Position numbers and translations under genes: made by a program. The notes under the pieces are model-generated. The model was not told where the DNA came from. It saw only the letters and a program-made list of their open reading frames with translations, and ran no database searches. Shown piece by piece: positions 11,761 through 22,559 of a stretch of DNA of 64,000 bases. Every line of letters begins with the position of its first letter. Positions within the stretch are counted from its first letter, which is position 1. The stretch is from Xanthoparmelia taractica (lineage: Eukaryota; Ascomycota; Lecanoromycetes; Lecanorales; Parmeliaceae), in assembly GCA_033085395.1 (NCBI GenBank), contig JANQBS010000082.1, positions 62,001-126,000 of the forward strand. The letters are read 5' to 3'.

Positions 11761-12012
11761 AAAGAATATCACAAACCAACGGCTAAACCTCGGTGTCCGA
11801 CATGCCGGGCCCTTTTTCCTGCCGAAAGGGGTAATTCGTTACGACCTGCCAAGAAATCCGCCGAGGAGTGATCGATGACGATGTTTAATGTGTCCCTCTA
11901 GCCCTTCAATTCTTTGCTTGAAACATCGCGAGATCACTTTGAGATTCTCTCATTGAAACGAGGTGAGCATTGCTTCCTTCTTACTGTCTCTCCCAGTCTC
12001 AATTGTCAGGAA

Positions 12013-12986
12013 ATGCGAACCCCCGGCTTCCTTTCAAAGATAGTAATCACCCCACCTTCAACGTCATCGTCGGCATCATCATCATCATCATCCCTCCGTA
12101 CTTTCTCCGTGCTTATACACCCTTTACCTAGACCTTTCCACCTCACCACCAACTGTCAATCCAGCCATTATTTCCGACGATTCTCATCCACACCACTCTC
12201 CAAGATGTCTTTCAGCAACGCCGAAGTCCCTGGCGACAAGCCGGCGGATCCCTACAAGGCCACAAACCTCACACACCCCGACCTCAAGGAGAAGATCCAG
12301 GACCTTGTCAGCTTCATTGAGTCATGCAAATTCGGGATGATGACCACACGTATCGAGAGCAGCGGATTACTGACCTCGAGATGCATGGCATTGGCAGCAA
12401 AGGTTCCCTCCACCATCCTCGTCATCCGCAAGAGACCGGAGCTGACCGCTTGCGCTATTACAGGAAGGAGGCGGTGTTGACCTCCTTTTCCACACCAATA
12501 CCGAGTCCGGTAAAACCAACGATATCGCTTCCGACCCGAAAATTAATATTTCTTTCCTCGACAATTCTGGCGCATGGGCAAGCGTCTCCGGCGAAGCCGA
12601 CATTATCACTGACCGTGAGACGATCCGCAAATACTACTCTCCCTCCTTGAAAGCGTGGCTTGGCGATTTGGAGGATGGCAAGCATGATGGAGGACCAGAA
12701 GACCCGAGGATTGGTGTCATCAAGGTCAAGGCTTTGACTGCAACATATGCCATTTCAACGGGGACTTCGCTGGGGAGAGGCGTAGATATCGTCAAGGGGG
12801 CTATCACTGGTACGGCGCCCAAGGTCAATAAGTTGAGGGAGATCAGTGAGGAAGAGTTGCAACAATGTAAGTGATATCACAACGATCCAGTTGGTTGTCG
12901 CGTACTTGGACTTCACTTGGTTCGGGACCCCTTCTCTCATTACAGATCTACCAAGCTTCGCAGCCCTGCAAAGTGCACTATGCTAA
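12013..12986 (+). CDS. bli-3: BLI-3-like FMN-binding split-barrel protein (pyridoxamine-5'-phosphate oxidase fold)
   Basis: Exons 12013-12402, 12464-12866 and 12946-12986 give 277 residues; starting at ATG 12205 gives 213. The core reads HPDLKEKIQDLVSFIESCKFGMMTT, then after intron 1 GGGVDLLFHTNTESGKTNDI and INISFLDNSGAWASVSGEA. This is the general-stress-protein-26/BLI-3 branch of the flavin split-barrel fold, in which the Neurospora member is blue-light induced. The upstream in-frame extension from 12013 is Ser/Arg-rich with no acidic residues near RRFSSTPLS, so it resembles a mitochondrial presequence; mitochondrial and cytosolic forms from two starts are possible. Intron 2 (GTAAGT...TTACAG) is chosen for its splice sites; without it the protein ends at 12874. 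The enzyme activity of BLI-3 proteins is unsettled. Confidence 0.85.
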
Positions 12987-13899
12987 TCAAATATGCGTAA
13001 GATAGGGCGTCGAGAGCACAGCTAGAGAGCAAGACAAGATCTCACCTATGAGCAATGTCTGATGAGTAGCATGAGAGGTAAAGACAATCAATTGAGACTA
13101 AAGACGCTTCATAGATATTGTCCAATAGCAACCCGAGCTTGGCCAGCTTATCTTCAATTGCCATGTTTCGCTACTCGGTTGTGACTCGTGACTTCCTGTC
13201 GGCTACGCTGATTCTGTGCATATAAATATTTTATATACGCTAGTCAAACATGCTAGGCCTATCCCAGACACATATCGTAGCCTCACACTCACTACTTAGG
13301 TAAACAGCCACTACAATGGGCAAATCGTGTCATCCATTCATTCCTGTCCGAGGCCTTTAACCTAAACACTAACCTGCTTTTCCTCATTCAATCCAGACAG
13401 CGCTTCCTTCCAACAAACTCAACAACAACCATCAAGCCACACAAGAGGACTCCTTTTCCACCTTTTAACATTCAAGCACCTCAACCGTACCTTATCAATT
13501 GTAGGAACACCCCCGAACAGGGCAAATCCCATAAACGAGCGCGGTTCCAATCAGCAGTACATGACAAGTGCCAAATAACCTTTTTGGAATTCCCCCAGAA
13601 ATCCCAATACAAGGCAAATGACCTGTTAGTAGCCGTTCGCGCGGTGCTATATTTCCGCCGATATCAGCTTCACGGCCGTTCTTTCTTACTCGTGGCCAGC
13701 GCTAATTTAGCATCAAAGAAAGGTCCTACCGGCCATTGTAATAACCACTAAACGGCAACTTCCCTTACAAATTTGCAATGAGCTAATTGCGGTATTCAAG
13801 GTCCGCGTGTTCTGCGTAGGCTTTCGTATCTCACCGGCTCGAGGACAACTGGCCGCACACTATTCGAGTGCGTCCGTGTCAGCGGATCTAGTCCTAGAA
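12987..13899. other. intergenic region with repeat relic
   Basis: Non-coding. The stretch 13642-13760 is a diverged copy of sequence at 25320-25445 (listed separately). Otherwise nothing recognised; this marks the start of the repeat-rich island. Confidence 0.4.
13642..13760 (-). repeat. dispersed repeat copy A (degraded transposon fragment)
   Basis: Shares with 25320-25445 the blocks TCAGCTTCACGGCCGT, GTGGCCAGCGCT and ATCGGCC/ACCGGCC in the same order and spacing. Differences are mainly C-to-T and G-to-A (for example GCGCTGATTTGGCATC against GCGCTAATTTAGCATC), as expected from RIP. The element type is unknown. Confidence 0.5.
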
Positions 13900-14450
13900 A
13901 AAGAGACGTTTCGCGGGTCCAGCACCCCTAGTATATGACATCAGACGGGTTTAGAGCCCGTAGGGGTAGCCACTCGGGCGGTACATAGCATAGGGAGAGG
14001 GACATTCCATGGGTTCAGCGCCCATAGAAGTGGTTATTTAACGGCCGTAGAACTTATAGGATGGGATATCAGACGGGATCGAAGCCCGTAGGAGTAAGCA
14101 CTTGGTCGGATCATGGTATAGGGAAAGGGATATTCTACGGGCTTGGCGTCTACAGAAGCGGACGTTTCCCGGATACAACGCGTATAGTAGTAATTCCTTA
14201 GACGGTGTAAGGCCTTTGAAAAGAGACAATTCACGGGTTTAGCGTCTATGGAAATGGATAATCTACGAGTTCAGCGCCTATGAAAGTGGATAATTTACGG
14301 GTTTAGCGCCTATAGAATGGGATAGTCCACCGATTCTAGAGCCTATAAGAGTGATTACTTGGGCGGTCTAGGGTGTCCCAAAAAGGGACAGTTCCCGGGT
14401 ACAGAGCCCGCAGAAGTGGATATTTCACAGGTTCAGAGCCCAAAGAAGTG
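13900..14450. repeat. degenerate ~32-bp tandem repeat, about 17 units
   Basis: Successive units of 30-35 bases follow a pattern like GGATATTTCACGGGTTTAGA plus GCCCATAGAAGT. Well-kept units start near 14220-14330 (GGATAATTTACGGGTTTAGC followed by GCCTATAGAATG) and 14390-14450. Each unit carries a small internal palindrome, GGGTT-x-AGCCC, so the transcribed strand could form a row of hairpins. Units differ by many substitutions, so the array is old. It sits directly at the truncated end of the helicase-like relic. Confidence 0.75.
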
Positions 14451-15665
14451 ATCAATTGACTGAGACACAAGCACCGTTTTTCCGCTACCAAAAGAAGCAA
14501 GGATGAGATTGATGCCATGGTGAACATCCCAACAGTGTTTCGTAATACTGACTGGGATTCAGATCGGCAATGATCTCATCAACCTTTTTCTTTGGAATGC
14601 CCTCAGGCAAGTCGTCATGACGATTCACAGAAAGATCCCGACCGACGAGGACACGACGCTTCTCATCAAAGTCGCGGCTGTTGTTGTTGTTGCGGTAGCG
14701 GGCGGTGCTTATCCAGTGCTTTGAGGCGTGCTTTGATAGTGACGGCGGATGGAAAGGGTCTGATGTACACATTTTGCACTGGCATTCCCTCATCAACGTG
14801 TTCAGCAGCGCGCATCTTCTTGTCGGCGAGTGGATGGTTTTCGCCTGGACGACAAAGCATGATCATAAGTGGTGCGTCCAAGAAAATCGTATCATCTTCC
14901 ATGACGCCAGCTGTCCATCCAGATGCATTGTCTCGGGGGTCCGTTTCGCCTTCTTTCTTTTGCCAGGCTGGTTTGATCTCCGGAGGAGGTGCCCATGTGA
15001 TCAGTACTTTGTGAAGGGGATCGAAGAGCCGTTGATATTGATCCCATTCGAAATAGTAGTCACCGTTTGATCTTAGAGGTTGGAGGACGGCCATGCTCGC
15101 ATGCAAAGATCGTAGCTGTTTACTGAGAGCGAAGATATGGTCTTGTTCGTATGCCTCTGAATATCAGTGCATGACAGTGAAGTTGTTCGACGGCGTTGAA
15201 AATGCTTCGTGTTGTTGACGTCTTTCTGGCGAAGCTGATTCCATTGCACATACGCTTGGGGTACCGTGGACTTTTCAGACGGCATGTAGTAGTGTAGCAA
15301 TGGATCAGTGCGTGTCGCTTGATCGGATATTGACCACTGGAGCTGAGAAGGTAAAGAGTTATACTCCCAGAGATAGACGTCGACTATCTGATATGAAATG
15401 ATGAAGACAAATGATTGTACTTGTCGTTCATGGCCTGGTTCGAACCCACTAAGGAAGAACCGAATCCATGCACTTCGGGACCTCGTCTACCGCCGAGTGA
15501 GAATTTGACAACGTAAAGCTTATCATTTTCGCAAGCTCTCTGGACGTTGGGGTTACTGCCGGTGACATTGAGAAAGCGTTCATTTTCTTTCAGGTCCGCT
15601 TCATGATGTTCGATCTCATAGTCATCACGAAAATACTTGAAACTTCGACGACAAGATGCCTCCAT
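14451..15665 (-). pseudogene. SF1/AAA-helicase-like gene, broken and truncated
   Basis: Minus-strand coding blocks run from MEASCRRSFKYFRDDYEIEH (15665) through WSISDQATRTDPLLHYYMPS, an intron (donor GTCAAC, acceptor TTCAGAG), LQPLRSNGDYYFEWDQYQRL, FDPLHKVLITWAPPPEIKPAW, PEGIPKKKVDEIIADLNPSQ and finally INLILASFGSGKTVLVSQ. The last is a Walker A P-loop (codons at about 14474-14488), of the kind that opens the UPF1-like superfamily-1 helicase ATPase domain. Frame changes near 15390, 14668 and 14535 do not look like introns. After the P-loop only ~25 residues remain before the tandem repeat, so the rest of the ATPase domain is missing. Identity beyond 'P-loop helicase-like' is not secure. Confidence 0.55.
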
Positions 15666-16273
15666 TAGTCCCTCAGACCTGCTGATTCCGCTAAACCCCT
15701 TCGAGTTAGCCTACTAGAAGGGCTCGCCCCTACTATTTCAACCAGCCTCCAACTCAGATGGGGTGAGGTAGAACCCTTCTCTTTCGTAACTTCTGTTCAT
15801 AGCTATAAATCTATTTATTAATATTTATCTTCAAAATCCAGCTCGCCAGGAAGCTTTTCCACCGGTCACAGTGTAGATTTCAAGCTCCTAAGAGACGTAG
15901 CATCGATATGGGAATGACCCTTCTTGGTCCTGTGTCCCGTGTAGGTTCCTTGTATGAGGGGCTGGGGACAGTGAGGGCACGACAACGACGTGGAAGGATG
16001 CGGCCCAGAGTTGCTCCTAGAGCGGTGATTACTCATTCACCAAAGACGACCAGTTGAATACCTTGGGAACTGCGCATAGGCTCTCGGATATACTTGTACA
16101 TGAAATCTTGGGTTCCTGCAGCCATACTCAATGTTCGACCGGGGTTGTCCGGTATCAAACCGCTCCATTGCGACATTAACTCCCTTCTCATCCGCTATCT
16201 CTGTTTAGTACCGCGCTGTCATTCCCGCCATTTGTGCAAAAGGACCAGCTCTGACAGCTTCGCCAAACTCATT
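15666..16273. other. intergenic region
   Basis: About 600 bp. An in-frame extension of the next gene opens at 16094, but ATG 16274 is the better start. No repeat seen. Confidence 0.35.
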
Positions 16274-17494
16274 ATGATGGATCTTCATTTGCCCACACCG
16301 CTCGCCTCACAACCTCTCGCCTCACAACCTCGCTACCCTCTGATGTGGGATCATCCCTCTCCCTTGTAGAGACTAGCACGCATTTCGCAGGATTTCTCAC
16401 ACTTGGGTATTTCCGTCTGGGTGAAACGTGAGGACTGCAACTCCGGCCTTGCCTTTGGTGGCAACAAGATTCGGAAGCTGGAGTACATTATGGCGGAGGT
16501 TGTGAATGGAAATTACGACGTGGTGGTAACTTGCGGAGGTGACCAAAGTAATTTGATGCGACAGGTTGCTGCTGCTGCCGCAAAAATTGGTATACAGGTA
16601 AGATATCCCCAGTTCTGTTCCAATTGACGGGACATGTAAGCAAATCGTCTCTCACATAACATCAATTTACCAATTATCTCGTCTTTCTCCGCGTCTAACA
16701 CTGTTGAATACCCCTCTGGGTGCGGGCTCACAACTTTGCAGACGATACTGGTCCAACGTCCTGGCTCTGCGAATTGGAAGGAACCCTCCAATGCAAATTA
16801 CTCTCATCTAGGCAATGTCCAAATAACCCAGCTTCTATCGGACGGCCACACAAGGACTCCGGTAGAAGAGGTAATGGCTAAACTTACCGCTGCAGGGAAG
16901 AAACCATACTACATTCCCGTTGGGGGGACAGAACATCCTCTTGGCGGCATGGGCTTCGCACGGTTTGCCTTCGAGCTAATTCAACAGGAAAAAGAATCCG
17001 GCGTCTTCTTTGACATGATCATTGTTCCATCGATAGGCGGCTCCACTGCCGGCGGCATGCTCGCAGGCTTCAAACTCGCCACCAAGACCTGCGAAGATGC
17101 TAGTCTAAAGCGCAACGGACGCATCATTGCCATGTTCACTGGCTCAGACCCACCATCTCTGCACGCCTCTCTCCCAGAGGTTGCGACAAGGACCGCGGTC
17201 AGATTGGGGACGAAGGAAGATGACTTGTCGGAGGCTGACTATGAGATTGATTCCAGATTCAATGCGGGCGCTTACGGACTCGTTGACGCAAAGACTGTTG
17301 ATGCTATGAAGCTGGCTGGATCAATGGAAGGTATTGTGCTTGATCCTGTCTATACAGCGAAGGCTTTTGCTGGGATGCTTCACAAGTTACGCGCAGGGGA
17401 ATTCAAAGAGGGAAGCCAGGTACTTTTTGTGTATACTGGCGGCCAGTCGGTCCTGAGTGCCTACAGCCACCTGGATTTATCCCCAAAGCTGTAG
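16274..17494 (+). pseudogene. ACC deaminase / D-cysteine desulfhydrase-like PLP enzyme with a nonsense codon
   Basis: Exons 16274-16597 and 16742-17494 (intron GTAAGA...TTGCAG, 144 bp). The frame reads PRYPLMWDHPSPL-stop-RLARISQDF, then WVKREDCNSGLAFGGNKIRK, with the PLP lysine in GGNKIRKLEY, then GGDQSNLMRQVAAAAA, LGNVQITQLL, IPVGGTEHPLGGMGFARFAF, PSIGGSTAGGMLAGFK and YTGGQSVLSAYSHL. This is the fold-type II family that opens 1-aminocyclopropane-1-carboxylate or desulfurates D-cysteine. TAG at 16367-16369 interrupts an otherwise gap-free match (SPL-[Q]-RLARIS) and fits CAG to TAG. The substrate loop usually reads QSNHTR/QSNQTR; here it is QSNLMR, which may alter or remove activity. The gene is first in the cluster and convergent with the cystathionine gamma-synthase-like gene 201 bp away. 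If the stop is a sequence error, it would encode about 358 residues. Confidence 0.82.
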
Positions 17495-17695
17495 CCGCCC
17501 TCCCGACACAGCACTATTCTACCCGAATTAGATTGAAATTTGCTCCATCACCCATTTGGATCTATCATATTCTGTTCGCGGCTCCACCAATTTTGATAGG
17601 CTGCAATCGCGATACGGGGGTTTGAAGCCCTTGGAAGCCCACAACCTCTAAAGAATAACGAGCATGTGCCAAGTCCGACATCATGATCTTACTCC

Positions 17696-19651
17696 TCAGG
17701 TAACGTCATCTTCGCAAGTCTTTGCCAGATCAGCTTCGCCAAATGTCGACTGATCGACGAGCCGTATCGCCTCCAAGAAAGTCTCTAACAACGCGTGCCT
17801 GTCCTCCAACCCTACTGACACCCTTACAATAGTTTCCTGCAGCCCCCAACTCGCTGCCCACTGCTTCTCTCGGAAAAACACGGTTTGCACATACGGTTGC
17901 ACCAATGTCAAATTACTTCCCAACGACGGTCCTTTGTGGAGATTTAGGTTATCAAAGAATGCAACGGCCGCCTCTACCGTCGAAAGCTCAATGGTAAAAA
18001 GGCTACCGTAACCCGGCTTGAGTTCGCATGTCTGGGTCCGCATGAGCGCTGTGTAGTTGGCACATGATCGAGGGCACAAAGTGGGATAATACAGCCGACG
18101 TATTATGCTTCGTGGGTTATAGACAAAAGGCAGGAGGCTAGTGACGAGATAGGCGGTAGAGGCATTTGTCTGGGCAACGCGAGCAAGGAAATCCCTACTG
18201 TTAATTTCTAAACGGATAGCGTCAAGATTCTCGAGGTCATCTTGATACTCGGCATCGAGAGCAATTTTAAGCTCACTGTAATGAGGCGACGAAGGGTTGA
18301 GCACGAAACTACCGTAACCCGATGCTGATCAGCGACCAACACTACGCTAATATTGAGGGGGAGCAAAGAAGCCATACCTTCCTCCCATCACATCAGCGTA
18401 TCCACTGAAATTCTTGGTCAAAGATGTCACCACAATGTCCGCAACCCCCAACAAGTCTACATTTCCAAAAGTCCCAATTGTCTCGTCCACCACAAGCACG
18501 AAACCATAACGGTCTGCCAGCCTCCTCAACCGTAGTAGATCTGGCACGCGCAGCAGTGGATTCGAAGGACATTCGCACCACACTGCTTGAACACTCTTGC
18601 CCTCAACGGCCATAGTCTCCAGGAAAGCTTCGAGCAGATCCAACTCGTGGTCATCCCCACGACCGTAGAAGAGTGGAGGCTGTGGACCATATGTTTCGAG
18701 CATCTTCAGCGTTAATTCATAAGGAAAGCCAAAAACGACGCTCTGTGAGCCTTTGCAGCGGAGCAAGAGCTGGTGCAGGTGATAGATTGCTGCCATACCC
18801 GATTGATAGAGATACACGTCGTCTCGACTGACCTGAATCTCTCGCGCTCCTCCAACAGGACAGCGCTCAAGCAGGTCAGCTATTCGTTGAGAAATCATGT
18901 TTTGCGCTTGGGATCGTCCTCTAGAGGACCTTCCATTTTGCAATGATGGTGGTACCATTCGAGGAGCCACTTCGCGAATGGAGCTTAAATGCGGGCAACA
19001 AATCTCTGCGCGCCTTGACGAGAGGCCGAGTCCGGTAAGGCGCCAAACCCACATGGCGAGTGGTAGGGCCTCTGGAGGGAAAAATATGGCGTGTATGCAA
19101 ACTGTTGAGTAATGACTCTGCTCCTCGCCACTCCCAGGCCCCCCAACTCCTGAAACTTCGACATCACATTCAAGTACTCGCAGCGCAATTGATTGTGGCT
19201 CAACAGTGGCCATCTCCGACCCGTGACTTGACGAGACAAGGTATTCCTGGCACGCTTTTGCCGCTGACGCTGTATGGAAGAGCAAACAAGACTTGGACGG
19301 TGAGGCGAATCGCAGCAGACACCTGGCTGCTACCTTTTACTAGATAAGTGGCTATGAATCACTTGCGCGGAGTCCGTCTAGATCGAATGAGTGACTGCAT
19401 ACGTTTTTGATATCTGGATGGACGAATGAGCGTGGGTATCCGATCTGTTGCGCCGCCTTGACACGAGGCTCGCCAAGAGCCATACCGCACATGTCGTTCC
19501 AGGTGGGCATTTGGACGGAGACGGCATGGCGCGTTTGGGGGACCGGATGGCCCAAGGCGGGAGGTGGGGGCAGCAGTCGGCGCCGGTAATGCACACGCTC
19601 ATTCGTGGACGAATGAGTGGGCATAGTGGGGGATAATGTTGGTAATGACAT
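17696..19651 (-). CDS. cystathionine gamma-synthase-like PLP enzyme
   Basis: Three exons, 19651-19403, 19333-18378 and 18308-17696, give 605 residues; both introns are 69 bp and restore conserved runs (HPDIKN|VAARCLLRF; VMGG|SFVLNPSSPH). The N-terminus GHPVPQTRHAVSVQMPTW is typical of the long fungal enzymes. Further on come YLYQSGMAAIYHLHQLLL, CECPSNPLLRVPDL, VVDETIGTFGNVDLL and SLTKNFSGYADVMGG with the PLP lysine. The reaction in the family is gamma-replacement of an O-acylated homoserine by a thiol or carbon nucleophile. Housekeeping (methionine) and secondary-metabolite members (loline LolC, fusaric-acid Fub7 types) look alike. Its place beside another PLP enzyme, an aminotransferase and an ATP-grasp gene argues for specialised metabolism. 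The frame is intact, unlike two of its neighbours. Confidence 0.9.
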
Positions 19652-21145
19652 GAAGGGGAATTGAGAAGTTTACATGAAATCGCCGAGCCTCTGTGCTAAA
19701 GCGAGTCGATGGTTTGCTATGCTCATAGGGTGAGATGGCCGTGTATGGGAAACGAACAGAGGCTTTTGGTCCAGATTGATATAGAGAGAGGTCTTGCGAA
19801 CATGCCCTTCAGAAAAGCCGGCCTAGGCGATGACCGGCGCATGTGCTCGATACCGTAGCTTGAGGTCATACAGATCCATATTTCAGCTACCTTGCCAGCT
19901 TTGGAAGCAGTAGTGTGTCTTTGGATATATAGTCTGCCGAAGTCGTCCGTCGCCATCTGTAAAGAATCTGCTGTGCTTTTTACGTAAAGATGAAGGTTTG
20001 CGTCCATGCAATCGCCAAAATAGTTTCACCTTAGGCTCAATCCTTCCTCTTGGTTTATATTCTGGTCTCTGCAGCAAAATTCCGCGGGGAGCAGTTCGGT
20101 AGGGGGTGGAAATTCAGCATACACTGAGGATATGAATTTTTTACCCCGGATTTTTAGAATTTGCGCATATGCTCAGCATATTCCCAAGGATGTAGAGTAG
20201 ACCTCGCGGGCGATCTCAGCATAATTCACGCTATGGGTCTAACATGCTGGGTTTGACTTGAGACCTGTGAGCCCTTTGATCACTTTTGGGGCGGTGCCAA
20301 TAGGTAGAAGGACTTTTAGGCTTACACACGTATGTGTTGCCCGGGGGGGAGGGTGGAACTACTTATGGGGCTGTTTTTCGAGGAGGAAACCCCTTGTGAC
20401 GGCGAGGGGGGCGTAGTGTCATTGTTCCAGGCCAGCTTTTACGGGCCGTGCGGGGCGCAAGATACCATAAGTATAGGTGATAGGGTTAGGGTATTCATCA
20501 TTTTCTTCGCCAGTGCTTCCTGCTTCCAGAACCCAAACCTTCTAGTTGCATATGCTTTGGATATGTATACCCCTGCCAAACTTTAGTCTACCCCATACCG
20601 AACTATTCCCCGCAATATGCACTGCAGCCAGTATTAGCTGCAGCGATGTTGGTCGTTTGCCGCCAATACCGCAGAAGCTCGGTGCATGTGGTGTATGGAG
20701 TCGCCCTCAAGTGGTCGGTCTATTAGGGTCGCTCGGAGTCTTTGATGCTAAGTAAGGTAAACAAGGTGCTCGGATCTTCCACACAAGGAGGTTAGACATG
20801 ACTCCAGTGCTGCAGCTACCATTGTCCAGTAACGATGATGTCGTAAAGATGCACAATAATAATGAACAGGAAGACCAATTTATCATCCGACGACGCCTTC
20901 TTCTGCTAACCGCACTAATCAGATGGTCGATCAATGGTATCATACCTTTTGGCCAAATTTTCCATCTAACCTGCAATTTTTGTACGAGAAAGCTTTCGGG
21001 CCGCGTCTTTCGCACTTTGATGTGGCAATTCGTAGTGCAAGGTTGAGCCACTGAAGCCGATGAAAACGTAAATAAGACGCGTTGTGCCTTGACCAGGCTC
21101 GTAGACCGCTAGATCAGATCACCCCAGCTGCACATAATCCACGCC
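19652..21145. other. 1.5-kb divergent promoter region between the synthase and aminotransferase genes
   Basis: No convincing gene. It separates two divergent intact cluster genes and is therefore the likely shared control region. Short frames at 19723-20077 (minus) and 20332-20755 (plus) have no recognisable content. No clear regulator site could be assigned by eye. Confidence 0.45.
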
Positions 21146-22559
21146 ATGGGAGACGCAGGGAGCGAAGCTCAGGCTCCAATCAATCTCGCACGCGGCTGGC
21201 CAAACCCAAGTCTGCTCCCTGTAACGGAGCTGGCCAAAGCGAGCGCCCTCTCTTTCACCATTCCTGAGATACATACACAACACAGCTCCCTCGAATACGG
21301 CCCAGACGAGGGCTACGGACCTCTGCGGCATTCTGTCGCGGCATGGCTGACCAACTTCTACGAGCCCCGAGAACCAATTACGGCGGGGCGTATCTGCATC
21401 ACGGGCGGTGCCAGCCAGAATCTCGCCAGCCTGCTACTGAAATTCAGAGATCCGGCAGTCACTCGAGCAGTGTGGATGGTAGCGCCAACTTATTTCTGCG
21501 CGTGTAGGATTTTCGATGATGCGGGTTTCGCGGGCCGGATGAGGGCCGTGCCAGAAGATGACGAGGGTCTCGATATCGGGGCTCTTGAGCGTGGGTTGGA
21601 TAGGACGGACGCAGAGGCGCAGCGCCTGAACCCTCACGATATGATGAAATCGCCAAGAGAGGGTCGGAAGATCTATAGCCATGTCATCTATGCCGTGCCT
21701 ACCTTTGCTAATCCGTCGGGCAAGGTGATGAGTCTGGCGCGAAGAGAGGCCCTGGTTCGACTTGCCCGGAGGCATGATGCGCTAGTCATTACCGACGATG
21801 TGTATGACATGCTACAATGGCGCTTGGCTCCAGATAATCATCTGAGCTTTCCGGAGAAAGCATGCTGGCCTCGAGTCGTGGATGTTGATCGGTATCTTGA
21901 TGGTGGGCCCGTTGATGACTACGGAAATGCCGTCAGCAACGGCAGTTTCAGCAAGATCGCCGGGCCTGGCAACAGGACAGGGTGGGCTGAAGGCACGGAG
22001 CAGTTTGTTTTTGGCTTATCACAAACGTAGGGCCTATCCTCTCAGACCATTTGTACGGGACTGCTACAGTTTGAACTGCTGACTTGTTGAGAACGGTAAC
22101 AGTGGCCAAAGCCGATCGGGAGGCTGCGCATCACAGTTGACGGCTTCATTCATGCATCATTTTCTCGAGGCCTCGCTTCCACAATACATCCGCACGGTCC
22201 TGCAACCGGCTTATGCGCGGCGATATCGCGCTCTGATGTCTGCCGTCGAAGAATACCTCGTACCGCTGGGAGTCGTGGTGCCGGCACCGGACACAAGTGG
22301 CATTGGAGGGGGCTACTTCGTATGGCTGAAGCTACCCAGTGGCATAGACGCCGAGCTGGTGGCGCGGAAGGCGTCGGACGAAGAAGCCCTTGTACTGCCG
22401 CCGGGATCAACGTTCCAGGTCCATGGCGACACGCGGAACAATCAGAACGTGTTTAGAAATGACTTCAGGCTGTGTTTTGCGTGGGTTGAAGAAAAGCTTC
22501 TTGCGGAGGGTGTCAAAAGACTGGCAGGCGTGATCAGGCGTATTCAAAATGATCCATAG
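21146..22559 (+). CDS. class I/II PLP-dependent aminotransferase
   Basis: Two exons, 21146-22026 and 22103-22559, give 445 residues. The 76-bp intron (GTAGGG...GTAACAG, with CTGAC upstream of the acceptor) joins GLSQT to GQSRSGGCASQL. Visible motifs: INLARGWPNPSLLPV, YGPDEGYGPLR, CITGGASQNLASLL (PLP phosphate cup), PTFANPSGKVMSLARR, TDDVYDMLQW, and GSFSKIAGPGNRTGW with the Schiff-base lysine K270 and phosphate-binding R277. This is fold-type I, the 2-aminoadipate/valine-pyruvate-like branch widespread in fungi, which moves an amino group between an amino acid and a 2-oxo acid. The substrate is unknown. It is intact, divergent from the synthase gene and convergent (91 bp) with the ATP-grasp gene. 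Confidence 0.9.

Noticed and set aside
13900..14450. CRISPR-like array
   Set aside because: Units are head-to-tail and degenerate with no unique spacers, in a eukaryotic genome; it is a minisatellite.
20332..21051. Short frames between the synthase and aminotransferase genes
   Set aside because: No domain, no splice continuity, and position in a divergent promoter region.
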